Notes: generated from the letters alone by a model not told the origin. A stretch of 64,000 bases of DNA from UBA964 sp031382085 (GCA_031382085.1 JANMYM010000036.1:113260-177259), one strand, 5' to 3'; numbered from the stretch's first letter, positions 9,081 through 18,630 are shown. Program-made: numbers and translations.

Positions 9081-10424
9081 TTATGCAGCCGCTGACCTGA
9101 GCTGCGCCCAGTTGAGCCTGCGGGTCGCGAGCATGGTCACCGCAAGCACGCTGAAGACCAGCAGGCTGCCTAACAACAGCGCGTAGTCTTCGGATTGCAG
9201 AATGAGGTACAGGCAGCCGTAGCAACCCACCAGCCCCAGGCTCATCATCACCGCTGCGGCCCGGCGGCCGGTTACGCCGGCGACGTAGAACCCCAGCAGC
9301 AGGATGAGTGCGGCGGCGGCGAGTGCGTAGGCAAGCGCAAACTGCAGATGCTCGCCCAAGGCCAGCAGCAGCAGGAAAAACACCGACAACGCCAGGCCTA
9401 CCAGCAGGTAATGCATCGCATGCAACCGCAAGCCCGGCGTCAACTGCTCCCAGGCGAAGAAAGCGAGAAAAGTGATGGCGATGAACAGCACGCCATAGCG
9501 CGTCGCGCGATAACTCATCGAATACACATCTACGGGGGTCAGCAGCGAAAAACCAAACGCGGTCCGGAACAAAGCATCGCCGCTGACGGTCCCACCCGAC
9601 CAGGTCCGTGGCAGCTTGCGGTTGATTTCGAGAACCTGCCAACGGGCTTCAAACCCCTTCTCAGCCGGGGTGGAATGCTCCGCCGCGAACGGGCCGTCAA
9701 AGCCGGGGTGTGGCCAGGTGCTCAACACCGTTACCTGGGTGGCACCTGCGAGTGGCAGGAAATGCAGGGCGCCACTACCCCGCGCCTGGAACGCGAAGTG
9801 ATAGGGCAGCCGGCCGCCCTGCGCGTACTCGCTCACGTCCAGTGGTGCGACTAACGCGCTCTGTTCATCGTAACTTCCGCTGCCTAACAACAGCCTGCGG
9901 CCGGCGAAATCGCTGGCGTTCACGGCCTGAAGGCTCGACAGCGAGCCGAACGGCAGCACCACGCTGGCTTGCGTCCAAAGCGCGCGCTCGGTCGCAGGAT
10001 TGGCTATCAGCGTGCGCAAGGCGTTCGCCGGAAATTCACCGCTGATATCAAGATCGGGCAACGAATAGACGGGCAACGAGTAAATGCCGCGCACTTCGGA
10101 CTTGACGCCGTGGTGGGTCGAGATTTTAAGCGACTCCGGCAGGATCCAGCGCGGTTGTCCGCTCACCCAGCGCGCAACGTTCTGCTTCAGGTCCGGATTC
10201 CACTCCTCGACCAGCACTTCAGTTGGCACTCTGAGCATGGGACCCCCGATAGTCTGCGGCCCACCGTGCAGCGCTGCGATACTGTCGCGAGCCACTTTCT
10301 GCACGCCTTCACGCTCAGCCACCAGCGATTCGACCCGCGCCAGCGGCCACAGCAGCAGCAGGACCAGCGCCCCTATCAGCGCTCCGCGCCAGAAGACCGA
10401 ACCGAATTGTCCACTGATATTCAT
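9081..10424 (-). CDS. creD: CreD family inner-membrane protein
   Basis: About 447 residues. The N-terminal membrane segment is WRGALIGALVLLLLWPLARV (residues 13-32). It is followed by a conserved VAEREGVQKVARDSIAALHG stretch, a large extracytoplasmic beta-rich region with GPMLRVP and WILPESLKI, and a C-terminal bundle of about five hydrophobic segments starting RATRYGVLFIAITFLAFFAW. This is the CreD/CetD family, linked in E. coli to the CreBC two-component system and envelope integrity. I chose the ATG at 10424 (MNISGQFGSVFW); an upstream in-frame extension has no family-like sequence. No creBC genes are seen nearby. Confidence 0.93.
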   Translation of the reverse strand: MNISGQFGSVFWRGALIGALVLLLLWPLARVESLVAEREGVQKVARDSIAALHGGPQTIGGPMLRVPTEVLVEEWNPDLKQNVARWVSGQPRWILPESLKISTHHGVKSEVRGIYSLPVYSLPDLDISGEFPANALRTLIANPATERALWTQASVVLPFGSLSSLQAVNASDFAGRRLLLGSGSYDEQSALVAPLDVSEYAQGGRLPYHFAFQARGSGALHFLPLAGATQVTVLSTWPHPGFDGPFAAEHSTPAEKGFEARWQVLEINRKLPRTWSGGTVSGDALFRTAFGFSLLTPVDVYSMSYRATRYGVLFIAITFLAFFAWEQLTPGLRLHAMHYLLVGLALSVFFLLLLALGEHLQFALAYALAAAALILLLGFYVAGVTGRRAAAVMMSLGLVGCYGCLYLILQSEDYALLLGSLLVFSVLAVTMLATRRLNWAQLRSAAA

Positions 10425-10534
10425 CGTTGCATTTTCCCTGTGACGTTGGAGCGCCCATTGCAACGCGTCTAAATGGCGGGACGCGGTCGCAATTCGGGCA
10501 AAATAGTGGCAGGCGCAGTCTGGAGGTCAGGTCT

Positions 10535-11188
10535 CTGCAACAACTGGTTTTTTTTGATCTCGACGGAACCGTGTCGCGCCATGACACGTTGTGGCAGTGG
10601 CTGCAGGCTTTCCTGTGGCGCCACCCCTGGCGCTGGCCGCGCTTGTTAGGAGTCCTGCCGTGCCTGCTGCAGTTCCTGCTTGGCCGTGCCGATCATGGCG
10701 CACTGAAAGCACGCCTGCTGCAGGTTGCGCTGGGCGGTATTGACCGCCGCACCCTCGCAGCGCACACGGCGCACTGGATTGCCGGCTTCGTGCCGCGCGG
10801 CTGCTTTGCGGATGCGCTGGCTGCGATTCGCGCCCACCAACAGCAGGGCGACATCCTGATCCTGATGAGCGCGAGCATTGATGTTTATGTGCCGGAACTA
10901 GCCCGCGCGCTAGGATTCGCCGAGTGCATCTGCACGCCCACCGGGTGGCGCACCGATGGCCGCTACGACGGCCGCCTGACCGGCCCTAACTGCCGGGGGG
11001 AGGAGAAAGTTGCCCGGTTCCACGCGCGGCTCGCGTCGCAACCGCCCGTCAGGACCTGTGCCTACGGGAATTCCGCGCCCGACCTGCCGCACCTGCAACT
11101 TGCAAGTCGCGGCATCCTGGTCAACGGATCGTCCACAGTGCGCGCGCGGGCGGCTCGCGCCGGAATCGAATGCGTCGACTGGCGTTAG
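10535..11188 (+). CDS. HAD-IB family phosphatase (SerB-like)
   Basis: About 217 residues. The HAD motif I is LVFFDLDGTVSRHDT near the N-terminus, followed by a helical cap (LLQVALGGIDRRTL), motif II in DILILMSASIDVYVPELARAL, and motif III/IV in GEEKVARFHA ... AYGNSAPDLPHL. The order and the SASID element match HAD subfamily IB phosphatases. Members act on phosphoserine, phospholipid headgroup or nucleotide phosphates; the substrate here is not predictable. The start is unclear. No ATG or GTG precedes motif I closely in frame; a CTG at 10535 lies 3 bases after a GGAGGTCAGG stretch, and the frame stays open back to an ATG at 10427 that would overlap creD's start. Confidence 0.78.
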   Translation: MQQLVFFDLDGTVSRHDTLWQWLQAFLWRHPWRWPRLLGVLPCLLQFLLGRADHGALKARLLQVALGGIDRRTLAAHTAHWIAGFVPRGCFADALAAIRAHQQQGDILILMSASIDVYVPELARALGFAECICTPTGWRTDGRYDGRLTGPNCRGEEKVARFHARLASQPPVRTCAYGNSAPDLPHLQLASRGILVNGSSTVRARAARAGIECVDWR

Positions 11189-11862
11189 CTCCAGTCAATG
11201 TCAGGCAAGGCGCGCAGCTTTTCTTCGGATTCACGCCTCTGCCAATAGGGAATGTCGGCCTGGTTGTCCGTGGCCGCAGCGCGCGCGTAACCCTCCGACC
11301 TGCGCAGGATCTCGCCGGCCTGGTCCAGGGGCAGGAATACCACGCCATCGCAGTCGGCAAGTACGATGTCGCCGGGGTTGACGATGACGCCGCCGCAGAT
11401 GACCGGAGCATTGATCCAGCCCGCGCGCTCCGCGCCATTGGCCGAGGCAACCAGCCCGCGTGAAAAAATAGGCAGTTGCACGCGCTCGCGTGTTAGCAGT
11501 CCGCCATTCATGCAGCGCCCGTCGAGGACGACGCCGGTGCAGCCGGCACGCTTCGCACCCATGGACATGCCCATGCCCCAGCAGGCCTTATCTTCTCGCC
11601 CGCCCGCATCCACCACAACGACATCCCCCGGCTGCGCATATTTGCCCGCCAGCTCGCCCACTAACAGGTCATCGGTGTGCTCCGGGCGCACGGTGAATGC
11701 CGGGCCGCAGATGCGCCACTCATGCAGCAACGGCTTGATGGCTGGATGCGCGACCTGCCGCGGCCCGGCGTGCACGCCGGTGACTCCGACGTGGGTGCGC
11801 GCCGCGCGTTCAACGAGCTCGCGCGGTGGACGCGGAAAGTCGAGTCGAATCTGGTAGCGCAT
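11185..11862 (-). CDS. RraA-like / HMG-CHA aldolase-type protein
   Basis: About 225 residues in the RraA/4-hydroxy-4-methyl-2-oxoglutarate aldolase family. The conserved core is visible: GPAFTVRPEHTDDLL, AQPGDVVVVDAGGREDKACWG, GCTGVVLDGRCMNGG (the metal and pyruvate site normally reads GxVxDGxxRD) and NPGDIVLADCDGVVFLP. The RD after DG is replaced by RC, so the canonical aldolase arginine is kept but the Asp is not. I chose ATG 11862 (MRYQIRLDFPRP); sequence upstream of it looks non-coding. It diverges from the substrate-binding protein gene with 47 bases between starts. Could be an aldolase/decarboxylase or a structural relative without activity. Confidence 0.8.
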   Translation of the reverse strand: MRYQIRLDFPRPPRELVERAARTHVGVTGVHAGPRQVAHPAIKPLLHEWRICGPAFTVRPEHTDDLLVGELAGKYAQPGDVVVVDAGGREDKACWGMGMSMGAKRAGCTGVVLDGRCMNGGLLTRERVQLPIFSRGLVASANGAERAGWINAPVICGGVIVNPGDIVLADCDGVVFLPLDQAGEILRRSEGYARAAATDNQADIPYWQRRESEEKLRALPDIDWS

Positions 11863-11909
11863 GCTGGCCCACTCCAATCCCGGGTTAGCGACCGAGTATA
11901 GTTGCAGCC

Positions 11910-13517
11910 ATGCTGAGAGCCTGTCGAATCGCCGTCGTCGCCTGCATTGCGGCCGCGGCGCAGCCTGCCTGCGCAGGGTCAGTGCTGTATCGCGGTGCAT
12001 ACGGCCAGCCCGAGTCCCTGGAGCCGAATCAGTCCGGCGTCAAGAGCGAGCAGACCATCATGCTCGATCTGTTCGAGGGCCTAACAAGCTACGGTGCCGA
12101 CGGCAAGATCATCCCGGGTGCGGCGCAGTCCTGGAAGGTCAGCGCAGATGGCAGGAACTGGACCTTCCGCCTGCGTCCCGGCCTGCGATGGTCCGATGGC
12201 TCGCCGCAGCTCGCCAGTGACTGGGTCTATGCATTGCGGCGCATGTTTACCCCGGCCACTGCGCTACCGCGTGCCAGCCGCATGTTCATCCTGCGACGCT
12301 CGCGCGAGATACTGGCGGGCCGGGTGCCGCCAGGCGCGCTCGGCGTCAGCGCCCCCGACACTGTCACCGTACGCCTCGAGCTTGAAAACCCACTTCCCTG
12401 GCTGCCGCGCCTGGTCGCGGGCCAGGAAGGCACACCGTTGCCACAGAAAGTCGTGGAAAAATTCGGCGCTCAATGGACCCGGCCCGGAAACCTGGTGAGT
12501 AATGGTGCCTTTCGCCTGACCGAACGACGCGCCGGCGGCACGATACGGCTCAGCCGCAATCCGTTCTTTCATGACGCTGCCAGGGTAAGGATTGAAGCCG
12601 TTATATACGTGCCGAGCGACGACACCGGCTCGCTGGTCAATCGCTTCCGGGCCAGCGAGCTGGATGTCAACGCCTGGCCGGGCTTCGCGCCACGGCAACA
12701 GGAGGCGCTCAAAAAGGAACTCGGCTCAGCGGTGCGGGTCACGCCGCTGTTCGGTGTCCGTTTCCTGCGCTTCAATTTCAAGCGGGCGCCATTCGATGAT
12801 ATCCGGATCCGGCGTGCGCTGGCGCTGCTGGTCGACCGCGAGTTGCTGGTTCGCAAAGTGCTGCCCGGCGGCGAAAGACCGGGCTACCGGGTGGTCCCCG
12901 AAGGCCTCGCCGACGACGGCGCGCCCGGGCGCAGTGAACTGCAGCTCGGCACCATGGCCGAACGCGGGGCACGCGCGCGCGCTTTGTTAGCTGAGGCCGG
13001 CTTCAGGACCCGCCGCCCGGGCCCGGTGCGGCTGCGCGTGCCGAGCGGCAATGGCGAGGAAATGTGTCTCGCGGTCGCGGCCATGTGGAGCGCAGCCGGC
13101 GTACCGACGGTCGTCGAAAAAAGCGAAATCAAGTCCCTGATTGCCGACCTGCGCCGCGGCGATTTCGACATCGCGCTCACTGGGTCGGCTGAGAATGCTT
13201 CCGTCGAGGGCTATCTCGAGCGCTTCCTGTCCGATTCGACCTACAACACCGGCCAGTATCGCAACCCTGTCTTTGAACAGGCCTTGCTTAAAGCTCAGGC
13301 GCTGTCATCCACTGCGGAGCGACGCGCCGCGGTAGCGCAGACCGAAGCCATACTCAACGCCGATTACGCTGTCGTCCCGCTGATTCAGGAAGTGGCGCGC
13401 AACCTGGTGTCTTCCGGAGTCGCGGGCTGGGCCGACAATTCCGACGATATACACCTGTCGCGCTACCTTTCGCTGCAACAAATTGCCCATTCGTCCGGTC
13501 TAGCCGATACGCCCTGA
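11910..13517 (+). CDS. Peptide ABC transporter substrate-binding protein (family 5)
   Basis: A 535-residue periplasmic protein with a signal peptide (MLRACRIAVVACIAAAAQPACA). The mature part has SBP_bac_5/OppA features: YRGAYGQPESLEPNQSGVKSEQ at the start, LFEGLTSYGADGKIIPGAAQSW, WTFRLRPGLRWSDGSP, and later IRIRRALALLVDRELLV. It captures oligopeptides or similar ligands for an Opp/Dpp-type importer. No permease or ATPase genes are adjacent. Instead msrP begins 12 bases downstream on the same strand, so this binding protein is an orphan in a possible msrPQ operon. Confidence 0.9.
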   Translation: MLRACRIAVVACIAAAAQPACAGSVLYRGAYGQPESLEPNQSGVKSEQTIMLDLFEGLTSYGADGKIIPGAAQSWKVSADGRNWTFRLRPGLRWSDGSPQLASDWVYALRRMFTPATALPRASRMFILRRSREILAGRVPPGALGVSAPDTVTVRLELENPLPWLPRLVAGQEGTPLPQKVVEKFGAQWTRPGNLVSNGAFRLTERRAGGTIRLSRNPFFHDAARVRIEAVIYVPSDDTGSLVNRFRASELDVNAWPGFAPRQQEALKKELGSAVRVTPLFGVRFLRFNFKRAPFDDIRIRRALALLVDRELLVRKVLPGGERPGYRVVPEGLADDGAPGRSELQLGTMAERGARARALLAEAGFRTRRPGPVRLRVPSGNGEEMCLAVAAMWSAAGVPTVVEKSEIKSLIADLRRGDFDIALTGSAENASVEGYLERFLSDSTYNTGQYRNPVFEQALLKAQALSSTAERRAAVAQTEAILNADYAVVPLIQEVARNLVSSGVAGWADNSDDIHLSRYLSLQQIAHSSGLADTP

Positions 13518-13529
13518 TGGAGTTCCCGC

Positions 13530-14534
13530 ATGCGCCAGCGATTTGATTCGGATATTAGGTCCTCAGCCATCACGCCCGAAGCAGTCTTCCGCGACCGGCG
13601 CCGCATTGTGCAGGCGCTCGGACTCGGGCTTGCCGGGGCCGCTGCCGCTGTGTCCGCGGCTATTCCGGCCAGTACGCCACCAGTTGCGACGCCAGCCGCG
13701 GCAGCCACTGGCCCCGGCGCACCGGGAAGTTCCGCCGGCCGGGTCACACGCAATGCGCGCTATTCAGTGACCGAGCCGGCTAACAGCTACGAAGACATCA
13801 CCGGCTACAACAACTACTACGAGTTTGGCACCGACAAGGAAGATCCCAAGGCGAATGCGCAGGAGTTTCGCACTCGACCATGGACCGTGGAAATTGCCGG
13901 CGACGCCGAAGTCGTCGGCCGATTCGCGCTCGACGACCTGCTGCGCCCACACGCACTGGAAGAACGCGTGTACCGGTTTCGTTGTGTCGAAGCCTGGTCC
14001 ATGGTAATTCCCTGGATGGGTATTCCGTTAGGCGCGATGTTGCAGCGATTCAAACCGACCTCGAAGGCCAAGTACGTCGAGTTCACGACTTTGCTGGATC
14101 GCAGCCAGATGCCGGGCCAGCGCGTGCCGGTCCTGCAATGGCCTTACACGGAAGGCTTGCGCATCGACGAAGCCATGCACCCGCTCGCGATGATGGTGGT
14201 TGGAGTTTACGGGCGCTGGCTTCCGAACCAGAACGGTGCGCCGTTGCGCCTGATGACGCCCTGGAAATACGGCTTCAAGAACATCAAGTCGATCGTCAAG
14301 ATTCGCTTCACCGAGCGTCAGCCGCGCAATAGCTGGAACATCGCCGCGCCGGACGAGTACGGCTTCTACGCCAACGTCAACCCGGCCGTGGACCATCCTC
14401 GCTGGAGCCAGGCGAGCGAACGGCGCATCGGCGGCGGGTTTTTTGCCACCCGCGTTCCGACGTTGCCGTTCAATGGCTACGCAACCGGGGTCGCGGGCCT
14501 GTACAGTGGCATGGACCTGCAGCGATATTTCTAG
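13530..14534 (+). CDS. msrP: Protein-methionine-sulfoxide reductase catalytic subunit MsrP
   Basis: A 334-residue molybdopterin enzyme (formerly YedY). It repairs oxidised methionines in periplasmic proteins. The Tat-type signal is RDRRRIVQALGLGLAG (residues 21-36) followed by a long Ala/Pro linker. Core landmarks: YNNYYEFGTDKEDPKANA and YRFRCVEAWSMVIPWMGIPL, where Cys152 should ligate molybdenum, then TPWKYGFKNIKSIVKI. The sequence TDKEDPK is a family hallmark. msrQ follows 12 bases after its stop, the standard pair. Confidence 0.97.
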   Translation: MRQRFDSDIRSSAITPEAVFRDRRRIVQALGLGLAGAAAAVSAAIPASTPPVATPAAAATGPGAPGSSAGRVTRNARYSVTEPANSYEDITGYNNYYEFGTDKEDPKANAQEFRTRPWTVEIAGDAEVVGRFALDDLLRPHALEERVYRFRCVEAWSMVIPWMGIPLGAMLQRFKPTSKAKYVEFTTLLDRSQMPGQRVPVLQWPYTEGLRIDEAMHPLAMMVVGVYGRWLPNQNGAPLRLMTPWKYGFKNIKSIVKIRFTERQPRNSWNIAAPDEYGFYANVNPAVDHPRWSQASERRIGGGFFATRVPTLPFNGYATGVAGLYSGMDLQRYF

Positions 14535-14546
14535 TCCCGGGCGCGC

Positions 14547-15185
14547 ATGACCGTCGAGCAAAGATACCGCCGGGTTTACAAGCCGCTGATCTGGCTAGCC
14601 TGCCTGGCGCCGCTGCTGATCATCCTGGCAGCGGCATTCGGCGTGCCCGGCGTGTCCCTGACCGCGGATCCGGTGCGCGAGACTTTGCATCGCCTGGGCC
14701 GCACCGCGCTCAATCTGCTCCTGATAACGCTGTGCGTAACGCCGCTGAAAGATCTACTGAAAGCACCGCAGCTGCTGCGCTTGCGGCGGTTGTTAGGGCT
14801 GTTTGCCTTCAGCTACGCACTGCTGCATTTCGTGGCGTTCGCCGCGCTGGACCTGCGGCTCGACTGGGGCCGGATCGGCTCCGAGCTGCTCAAGCGCCCC
14901 TACATCCTGGTCGGCTTCACGGCGCTGCTCGCGCTGTTGCCGCTGGCCGCAACCTCGACCCAACGCATGATGCGGCGCCTGGGCCGGCGTTGGGTGAAAC
15001 TGCACCGGCTGGTCTATCCAATCGCATTGTTAGGTGTCTGGCACTTCTGGTGGCAGGTCAAGGCCGACATCACGGAGCCGCTGCTCTACGGCGTCGCCCT
15101 GGCCGTGCTGTTAGCCTACCGGGTCGGGAAGCTGCGACGGACTACATCGATGTCCGCACCTGCCACAGCTCCGGGAAAAACCTGA
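14547..15185 (+). CDS. msrQ: Protein-methionine-sulfoxide reductase heme-binding subunit MsrQ
   Basis: A 212-residue integral membrane protein (YedZ), the electron donor to MsrP from the quinone pool or flavin reductase. Six hydrophobic segments are visible, with likely heme-ligand histidines in ALLHFVAFAALDL, WVKLHRLVYPIALLGVWHFWW. HRLGRTALNLLLITLCVTPL is characteristic. The 3' end overlaps the convergent tryptophan dioxygenase gene by 44 bases. Confidence 0.95.
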   Translation: MTVEQRYRRVYKPLIWLACLAPLLIILAAAFGVPGVSLTADPVRETLHRLGRTALNLLLITLCVTPLKDLLKAPQLLRLRRLLGLFAFSYALLHFVAFAALDLRLDWGRIGSELLKRPYILVGFTALLALLPLAATSTQRMMRRLGRRWVKLHRLVYPIALLGVWHFWWQVKADITEPLLYGVALAVLLAYRVGKLRRTTSMSAPATAPGKT

Positions 15186-15981
15186 GCTCCAGGGCCTTGG
15201 CGAGGTAGGCAACGCCGGTGGTGCCGCCGGTGCCCGGCTTGTAACCGATGATGCGCTCGACGGTTTTCAGATGGTGGAAGCGCCACAGCTGGAATTTATG
15301 GTCAAGATCGACCAGCCGCTCCGCGAGCTCGTACAGGTCCCAGTCTTTCTCAGCGTTGTGATACACGGCCAGCCAGGCAGCGGTCACCTGTTTGGCGGGT
15401 TCATACGGTTCGGCGAAATCGCGGCTGAGATAAGACTCCGGCACCTCGTAGCCGCGCCGGCTCAGCAGCCGCAGCACCTCGTCGTACAAGGACGGTGCAT
15501 CCAGCGCCTGCTTCAGCTTCTGATGCGCGGCAGGATCGCGCTGATGCACCACGATCATCTCGCGGTTCTTGTTGCCGAACTTGAACTCAAGCAGGCGGTA
15601 CTGTTCGGACTGGAACCCGGACGCACGACCTAACGAATTACGGAACGCCGAATAGTCCGCCGGGGTCATGGTCGACAGGACTTCCCAGGTTGCCAGCAAC
15701 TGCGCCTGGATTCGCGAAATGCGTCCCAGCATCTTGAACGACGGGCCCAGACTGTCGCGCCGTACGCATTCAAACACACCGCTGATTTCATGCAGCATGA
15801 GCTTCATCCACAACTCGGACACCTGGTGGGCCGTGATGAACAGCATCTCGTCGTGCTCGAGAGAATTGGGCTGCTGTGAAGCCAGCAGCGTCGCCAGGCG
15901 CAGGTATTCGGCATAGGACTGGGACGCCCCAAGATCCCAGAATACTTTTTCATCAGACAGGTCGACGCGATTCTTGCTCAT
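15142..15981 (-). CDS. kynA: Tryptophan 2,3-dioxygenase
   Basis: About 279 residues. TDO opens the indole ring of L-tryptophan to N-formylkynurenine, first step of the kynurenine route, using heme. Family motifs: YAEYLRLATLLASQ, HDEMLFITAHQVSELWMKLMLHE (distal region with the substrate-side His), SGFQSEQYRLLEFKFG and KFQLWRFHHLKTVERIIGYKPGTGGTTGV, which has the proximal His. The ATG at 15981 overlaps the upstream metalloprotease stop in an ATGA junction, which decides the start over two upstream in-frame ATGs. No kynurenine formamidase or kynureninase genes are in the window. Confidence 0.96.
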   Translation of the reverse strand: MSKNRVDLSDEKVFWDLGASQSYAEYLRLATLLASQQPNSLEHDEMLFITAHQVSELWMKLMLHEISGVFECVRRDSLGPSFKMLGRISRIQAQLLATWEVLSTMTPADYSAFRNSLGRASGFQSEQYRLLEFKFGNKNREMIVVHQRDPAAHQKLKQALDAPSLYDEVLRLLSRRGYEVPESYLSRDFAEPYEPAKQVTAAWLAVYHNAEKDWDLYELAERLVDLDHKFQLWRFHHLKTVERIIGYKPGTGGTTGVAYLAKALELRFFPELWQVRTSM

Positions 15982-16715
15982 GTGATCAACCATGGCGGTA
16001 CGTGGCGCCATCCCTGGGTCAACTCGCGGTCCAGCGTCCGCCACTCCGGACAGCGAGCCTCGACGGCGCGCCAGAAGCGGGCCGAATGATTTGGGTGCAC
16101 GAGGTGCATCAGCTCATGAACCATCAGGTATTGCGCAACTTCGCTGCGCTGAAACAGCATCGCAATGTTAAGACTGATGGTCCCGCGCAGCGAACAGGAG
16201 CCCCAGCGACTGCGCTGGCAGCGCAGACTGAGTCGCCTGTAGCCCGGATCGCCCTCCCGGACCAGCGCGGCTAGCGCGACCGCGATCCTGGGCTTGGCAT
16301 GGCGCATCAGCCAGCGCCGCAGCACTCCCTGCAGGACGGCATGATCACCCTCCCCCGCTACCTGCAAAACCCCGGTCGTTAGCTCGCGAATGCGCATACG
16401 GCCCGCACCGCCCGCAAGGTGAATCTTCCAACGCTCGCCTAACGCGGGAAGCTCCAGCGCCGCCGGCGGGAACGGGCCCACTTCAACCGCCAGCTCACGG
16501 ACTCTGGCCAGCTGCCGCTCAATCCACGGCTGATGCAGGCTGAGGAATTCAGCGATTCGTCGCGTGCTGGTTCGGGGCGGCGCCACCACCTCGACCCGCG
16601 CATTGCGCAACACGCGGACCGATAGTCGCCGGGCGCGGACGCTGAAACGGACTTCCGTGCCGGTTGCGGCCGGAGACGGCGTCTGAAAACTGAACTGGCG
16701 CTGCTCGAAAAGCAC
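15978..16715 (-). CDS. YgjP-like M48-family metallopeptidase
   Basis: A 245-residue protein starting at a GTG. It has the zinc-protease motif VHELMHLVHPNHSARFW, preceded by RCQRSRWGSCSLRGTISLNIAM, the exact layout of the YgjP/DUF45 group, which are minigluzincin-like. A third zinc ligand would be in the ARFWRAVEARCPEW segment. It has no signal peptide or membrane segments, so it is cytoplasmic. It overlaps the downstream tryptophan dioxygenase by 4 bases. Such proteins often neighbour restriction or housekeeping genes; substrate unknown. Confidence 0.88.
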   Translation of the reverse strand: MLFEQRQFSFQTPSPAATGTEVRFSVRARRLSVRVLRNARVEVVAPPRTSTRRIAEFLSLHQPWIERQLARVRELAVEVGPFPPAALELPALGERWKIHLAGGAGRMRIRELTTGVLQVAGEGDHAVLQGVLRRWLMRHAKPRIAVALAALVREGDPGYRRLSLRCQRSRWGSCSLRGTISLNIAMLFQRSEVAQYLMVHELMHLVHPNHSARFWRAVEARCPEWRTLDRELTQGWRHVPPWLIT

Positions 16716-16763
16716 GCCGCATCATAACGCAAGCGCGATCCGGCCTTCGGTTACCATGGGCGC

Positions 16764-17780
16764 ATGCAATTTCAGAGCGATAACGCCTCGGCCGTGGCGC
16801 CGGAAATCATGGCGGCGCTGCGTGCCGCAAACGATGGATTTGCCGACTCTTACGGCGCGGACCCGTGGTCAATGCGACTGGATGCGGTATTCAGCGGTTT
16901 TTTCGACGCACCAGTACGTGTTTTTCCGGTCATTTCAGGAACCGCGGCTAACGCCCTGTCGCTGGCGACGCTGTGTCCGCCCTATGGCGCGGTATTTGCG
17001 CATGAGCACGCGCATATCGTCCGCGATGAATGTGGTGCGGTCGAGGGCATGAGCGGCGGCGCGCGGCTCATGTTATTGCCGGGCGCCGGTGGCCGCATTG
17101 CGCCGCAGACTTTGAGCGACGCCGTCGACGCCAATCCTGCGAATGTGCACACCACCCAGCCCAGCGCGCTGTCGATTTCCCAGGCGACCGAATTCGGCCA
17201 GTGCTACCGTCCGGCAGAGCTAACGGCCCTGTGCCAGCGTGCCCGTGAGCACAATTTGCGCGTGCATATGGACGCTGCGCGGTTTGCCAACGCCCTCGCC
17301 TTCCTCGGTTGCCACCCTGGAGACATCAGCGGCCGGGCCGGTGTCGATGTGCTGTCATTCGGCGCCACCAAGAACGGCGCACTGGCCGCCGAAGCGGTGG
17401 TGTTTTTCAACCTGGAACTGGTTCGCGATTTCGAATTGCGTCGCAAACGCGCCGGCCACCTGATGTCGAAAATGCGCTACGCCAGCGCGCAGTTGCTGGC
17501 CTACATCGAAAGCGGCGTCTGGCTGCGCAACGCGCTGCATGCCAACCGGCTGGCAGCGCAAATTGCAGCTGCAGTACCTGCCCGCCTGGTGCTGGCGGTC
17601 GAAGCGAACGAGATCTTCCTGCGCTTGTCGCCTACCGAGGCGGCGGTCCTGCGCGCCCAAGGGTTCGGCTTCCATGACTGGGGCTCCGCCGACAGCGGCG
17701 AATATCGCTTCGTTGTTAGCTGGCAGCAGGCGCCCGCGGATGCCTTTGCACTGGCCAATGCATTGCGCGCGCTGCCCTGA
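16764..17780 (+). CDS. ltaE: Low-specificity L-threonine aldolase (PLP-dependent)
   Basis: A 338-residue fold-type I PLP enzyme of the beta-eliminating lyase/threonine aldolase family, splitting L-threonine and related beta-hydroxy amino acids to glycine and an aldehyde. Signatures: FPVISGTAANALSLATL (cofactor phosphate loop), HEHAHIVRDECGAVEGMSGG, LRVHMDAARFANALA with the PLP-binding Asp, and VLSFGATKNGALAAEAVVFF, where the Lys forms the Schiff base. The start MQFQSDNASAVAPEIM is the usual N-terminus. Symbol by homology only. Confidence 0.9.
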   Translation: MQFQSDNASAVAPEIMAALRAANDGFADSYGADPWSMRLDAVFSGFFDAPVRVFPVISGTAANALSLATLCPPYGAVFAHEHAHIVRDECGAVEGMSGGARLMLLPGAGGRIAPQTLSDAVDANPANVHTTQPSALSISQATEFGQCYRPAELTALCQRAREHNLRVHMDAARFANALAFLGCHPGDISGRAGVDVLSFGATKNGALAAEAVVFFNLELVRDFELRRKRAGHLMSKMRYASAQLLAYIESGVWLRNALHANRLAAQIAAAVPARLVLAVEANEIFLRLSPTEAAVLRAQGFGFHDWGSADSGEYRFVVSWQQAPADAFALANALRALP

Positions 17781-17835
17781 AACGCCGCTACAGATTGCGG
17801 AAATCGTCGGAACCGAAGGTAAGACAGCCCGCAGC

Positions 17836-18630
17836 ATGCACCTGATCGACATCGGCATCAACCTGGCGCATGACAGCTACGACGCCGACCGGCCTCTGGT
17901 GCTGGCGCGCGCCGCCGCCGCGGGTGTTAGCCAGATGGTCATCACCGGCGCGAGCATCGCGGGCAATGCCAAGGCAATTGAACTGGCCGCCACCGCACCG
18001 GGCCAGCTGTTTGCGACCGCGGGCGTGCATCCGCATCATGCAATTGAACTGACAGCCGCCGCGCTCGCTCTGCTTGAGCAACAGGCGCGGGCTCCGCAAG
18101 TCGTTGCGGTCGGCGAGTGTGGCCTGGACTATTTTCGCAATTATTCGCCGCATGCGGCCCAGCTGGCGGCATTTGAGGCGCAGCTGGCACTCGCCGCCGA
18201 ACTGCAGAAGCCGGCATTTCTGCATCTGCGCGACGCCAGCAGTGATTTTCTTGCGCTGCTGCGCCACTGGCGCCCACGCCTGACAGGCGCGGTCGCGCAC
18301 TGCTTTACCGATGACAAGGGCATCGCGAGGCAGTGCCTGGACCTTGATCTGCACATCGGTATCACCGGCTGGTTCTGCGATGAGCGCCGCGGCGCGCATC
18401 TGCGCGACGTCGTGCGCCTGATTCCACGCGGCCGGATCATGGTTGAGACCGACGGACCCTATCTGCTGCCACGCGACCTGACTCCCAGGCCAGCCAGCCG
18501 CCGCAATGAACCGGGTTTCCTGCCGCATATCGCAAGGGCTATCGCGGCGGCGCGCGGCGAGACACTCGCCGACTTCGCGGCGCACACCACCCGCACCACC
18601 CGCGATTTTTTCTCCCTGCCCGATGTGTGA
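17836..18630 (+). CDS. tatD: TatD family deoxyribonuclease
   Basis: A 264-residue metal-dependent hydrolase. The N-terminus MHLIDIGINLAHDSYD is the form seen in true TatD rather than in the YcfH/YjjV paralogues, which have a D-H-x-H opening. Other metal and active-site motifs follow in order: GVHPHHAIEL, AVGECGLDYFRN, PAFLHLRDA, AVAHCFTDD and VETDGPYLLPRDL. The family has 3'-5' exonuclease activity and a role in DNA repair. I chose the ATG at 17836; the frame stays open upstream through the threonine aldolase gene, but without sensible sequence. Confidence 0.94.
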   Translation: MHLIDIGINLAHDSYDADRPLVLARAAAAGVSQMVITGASIAGNAKAIELAATAPGQLFATAGVHPHHAIELTAAALALLEQQARAPQVVAVGECGLDYFRNYSPHAAQLAAFEAQLALAAELQKPAFLHLRDASSDFLALLRHWRPRLTGAVAHCFTDDKGIARQCLDLDLHIGITGWFCDERRGAHLRDVVRLIPRGRIMVETDGPYLLPRDLTPRPASRRNEPGFLPHIARAIAAARGETLADFAAHTTRTTRDFFSLPDV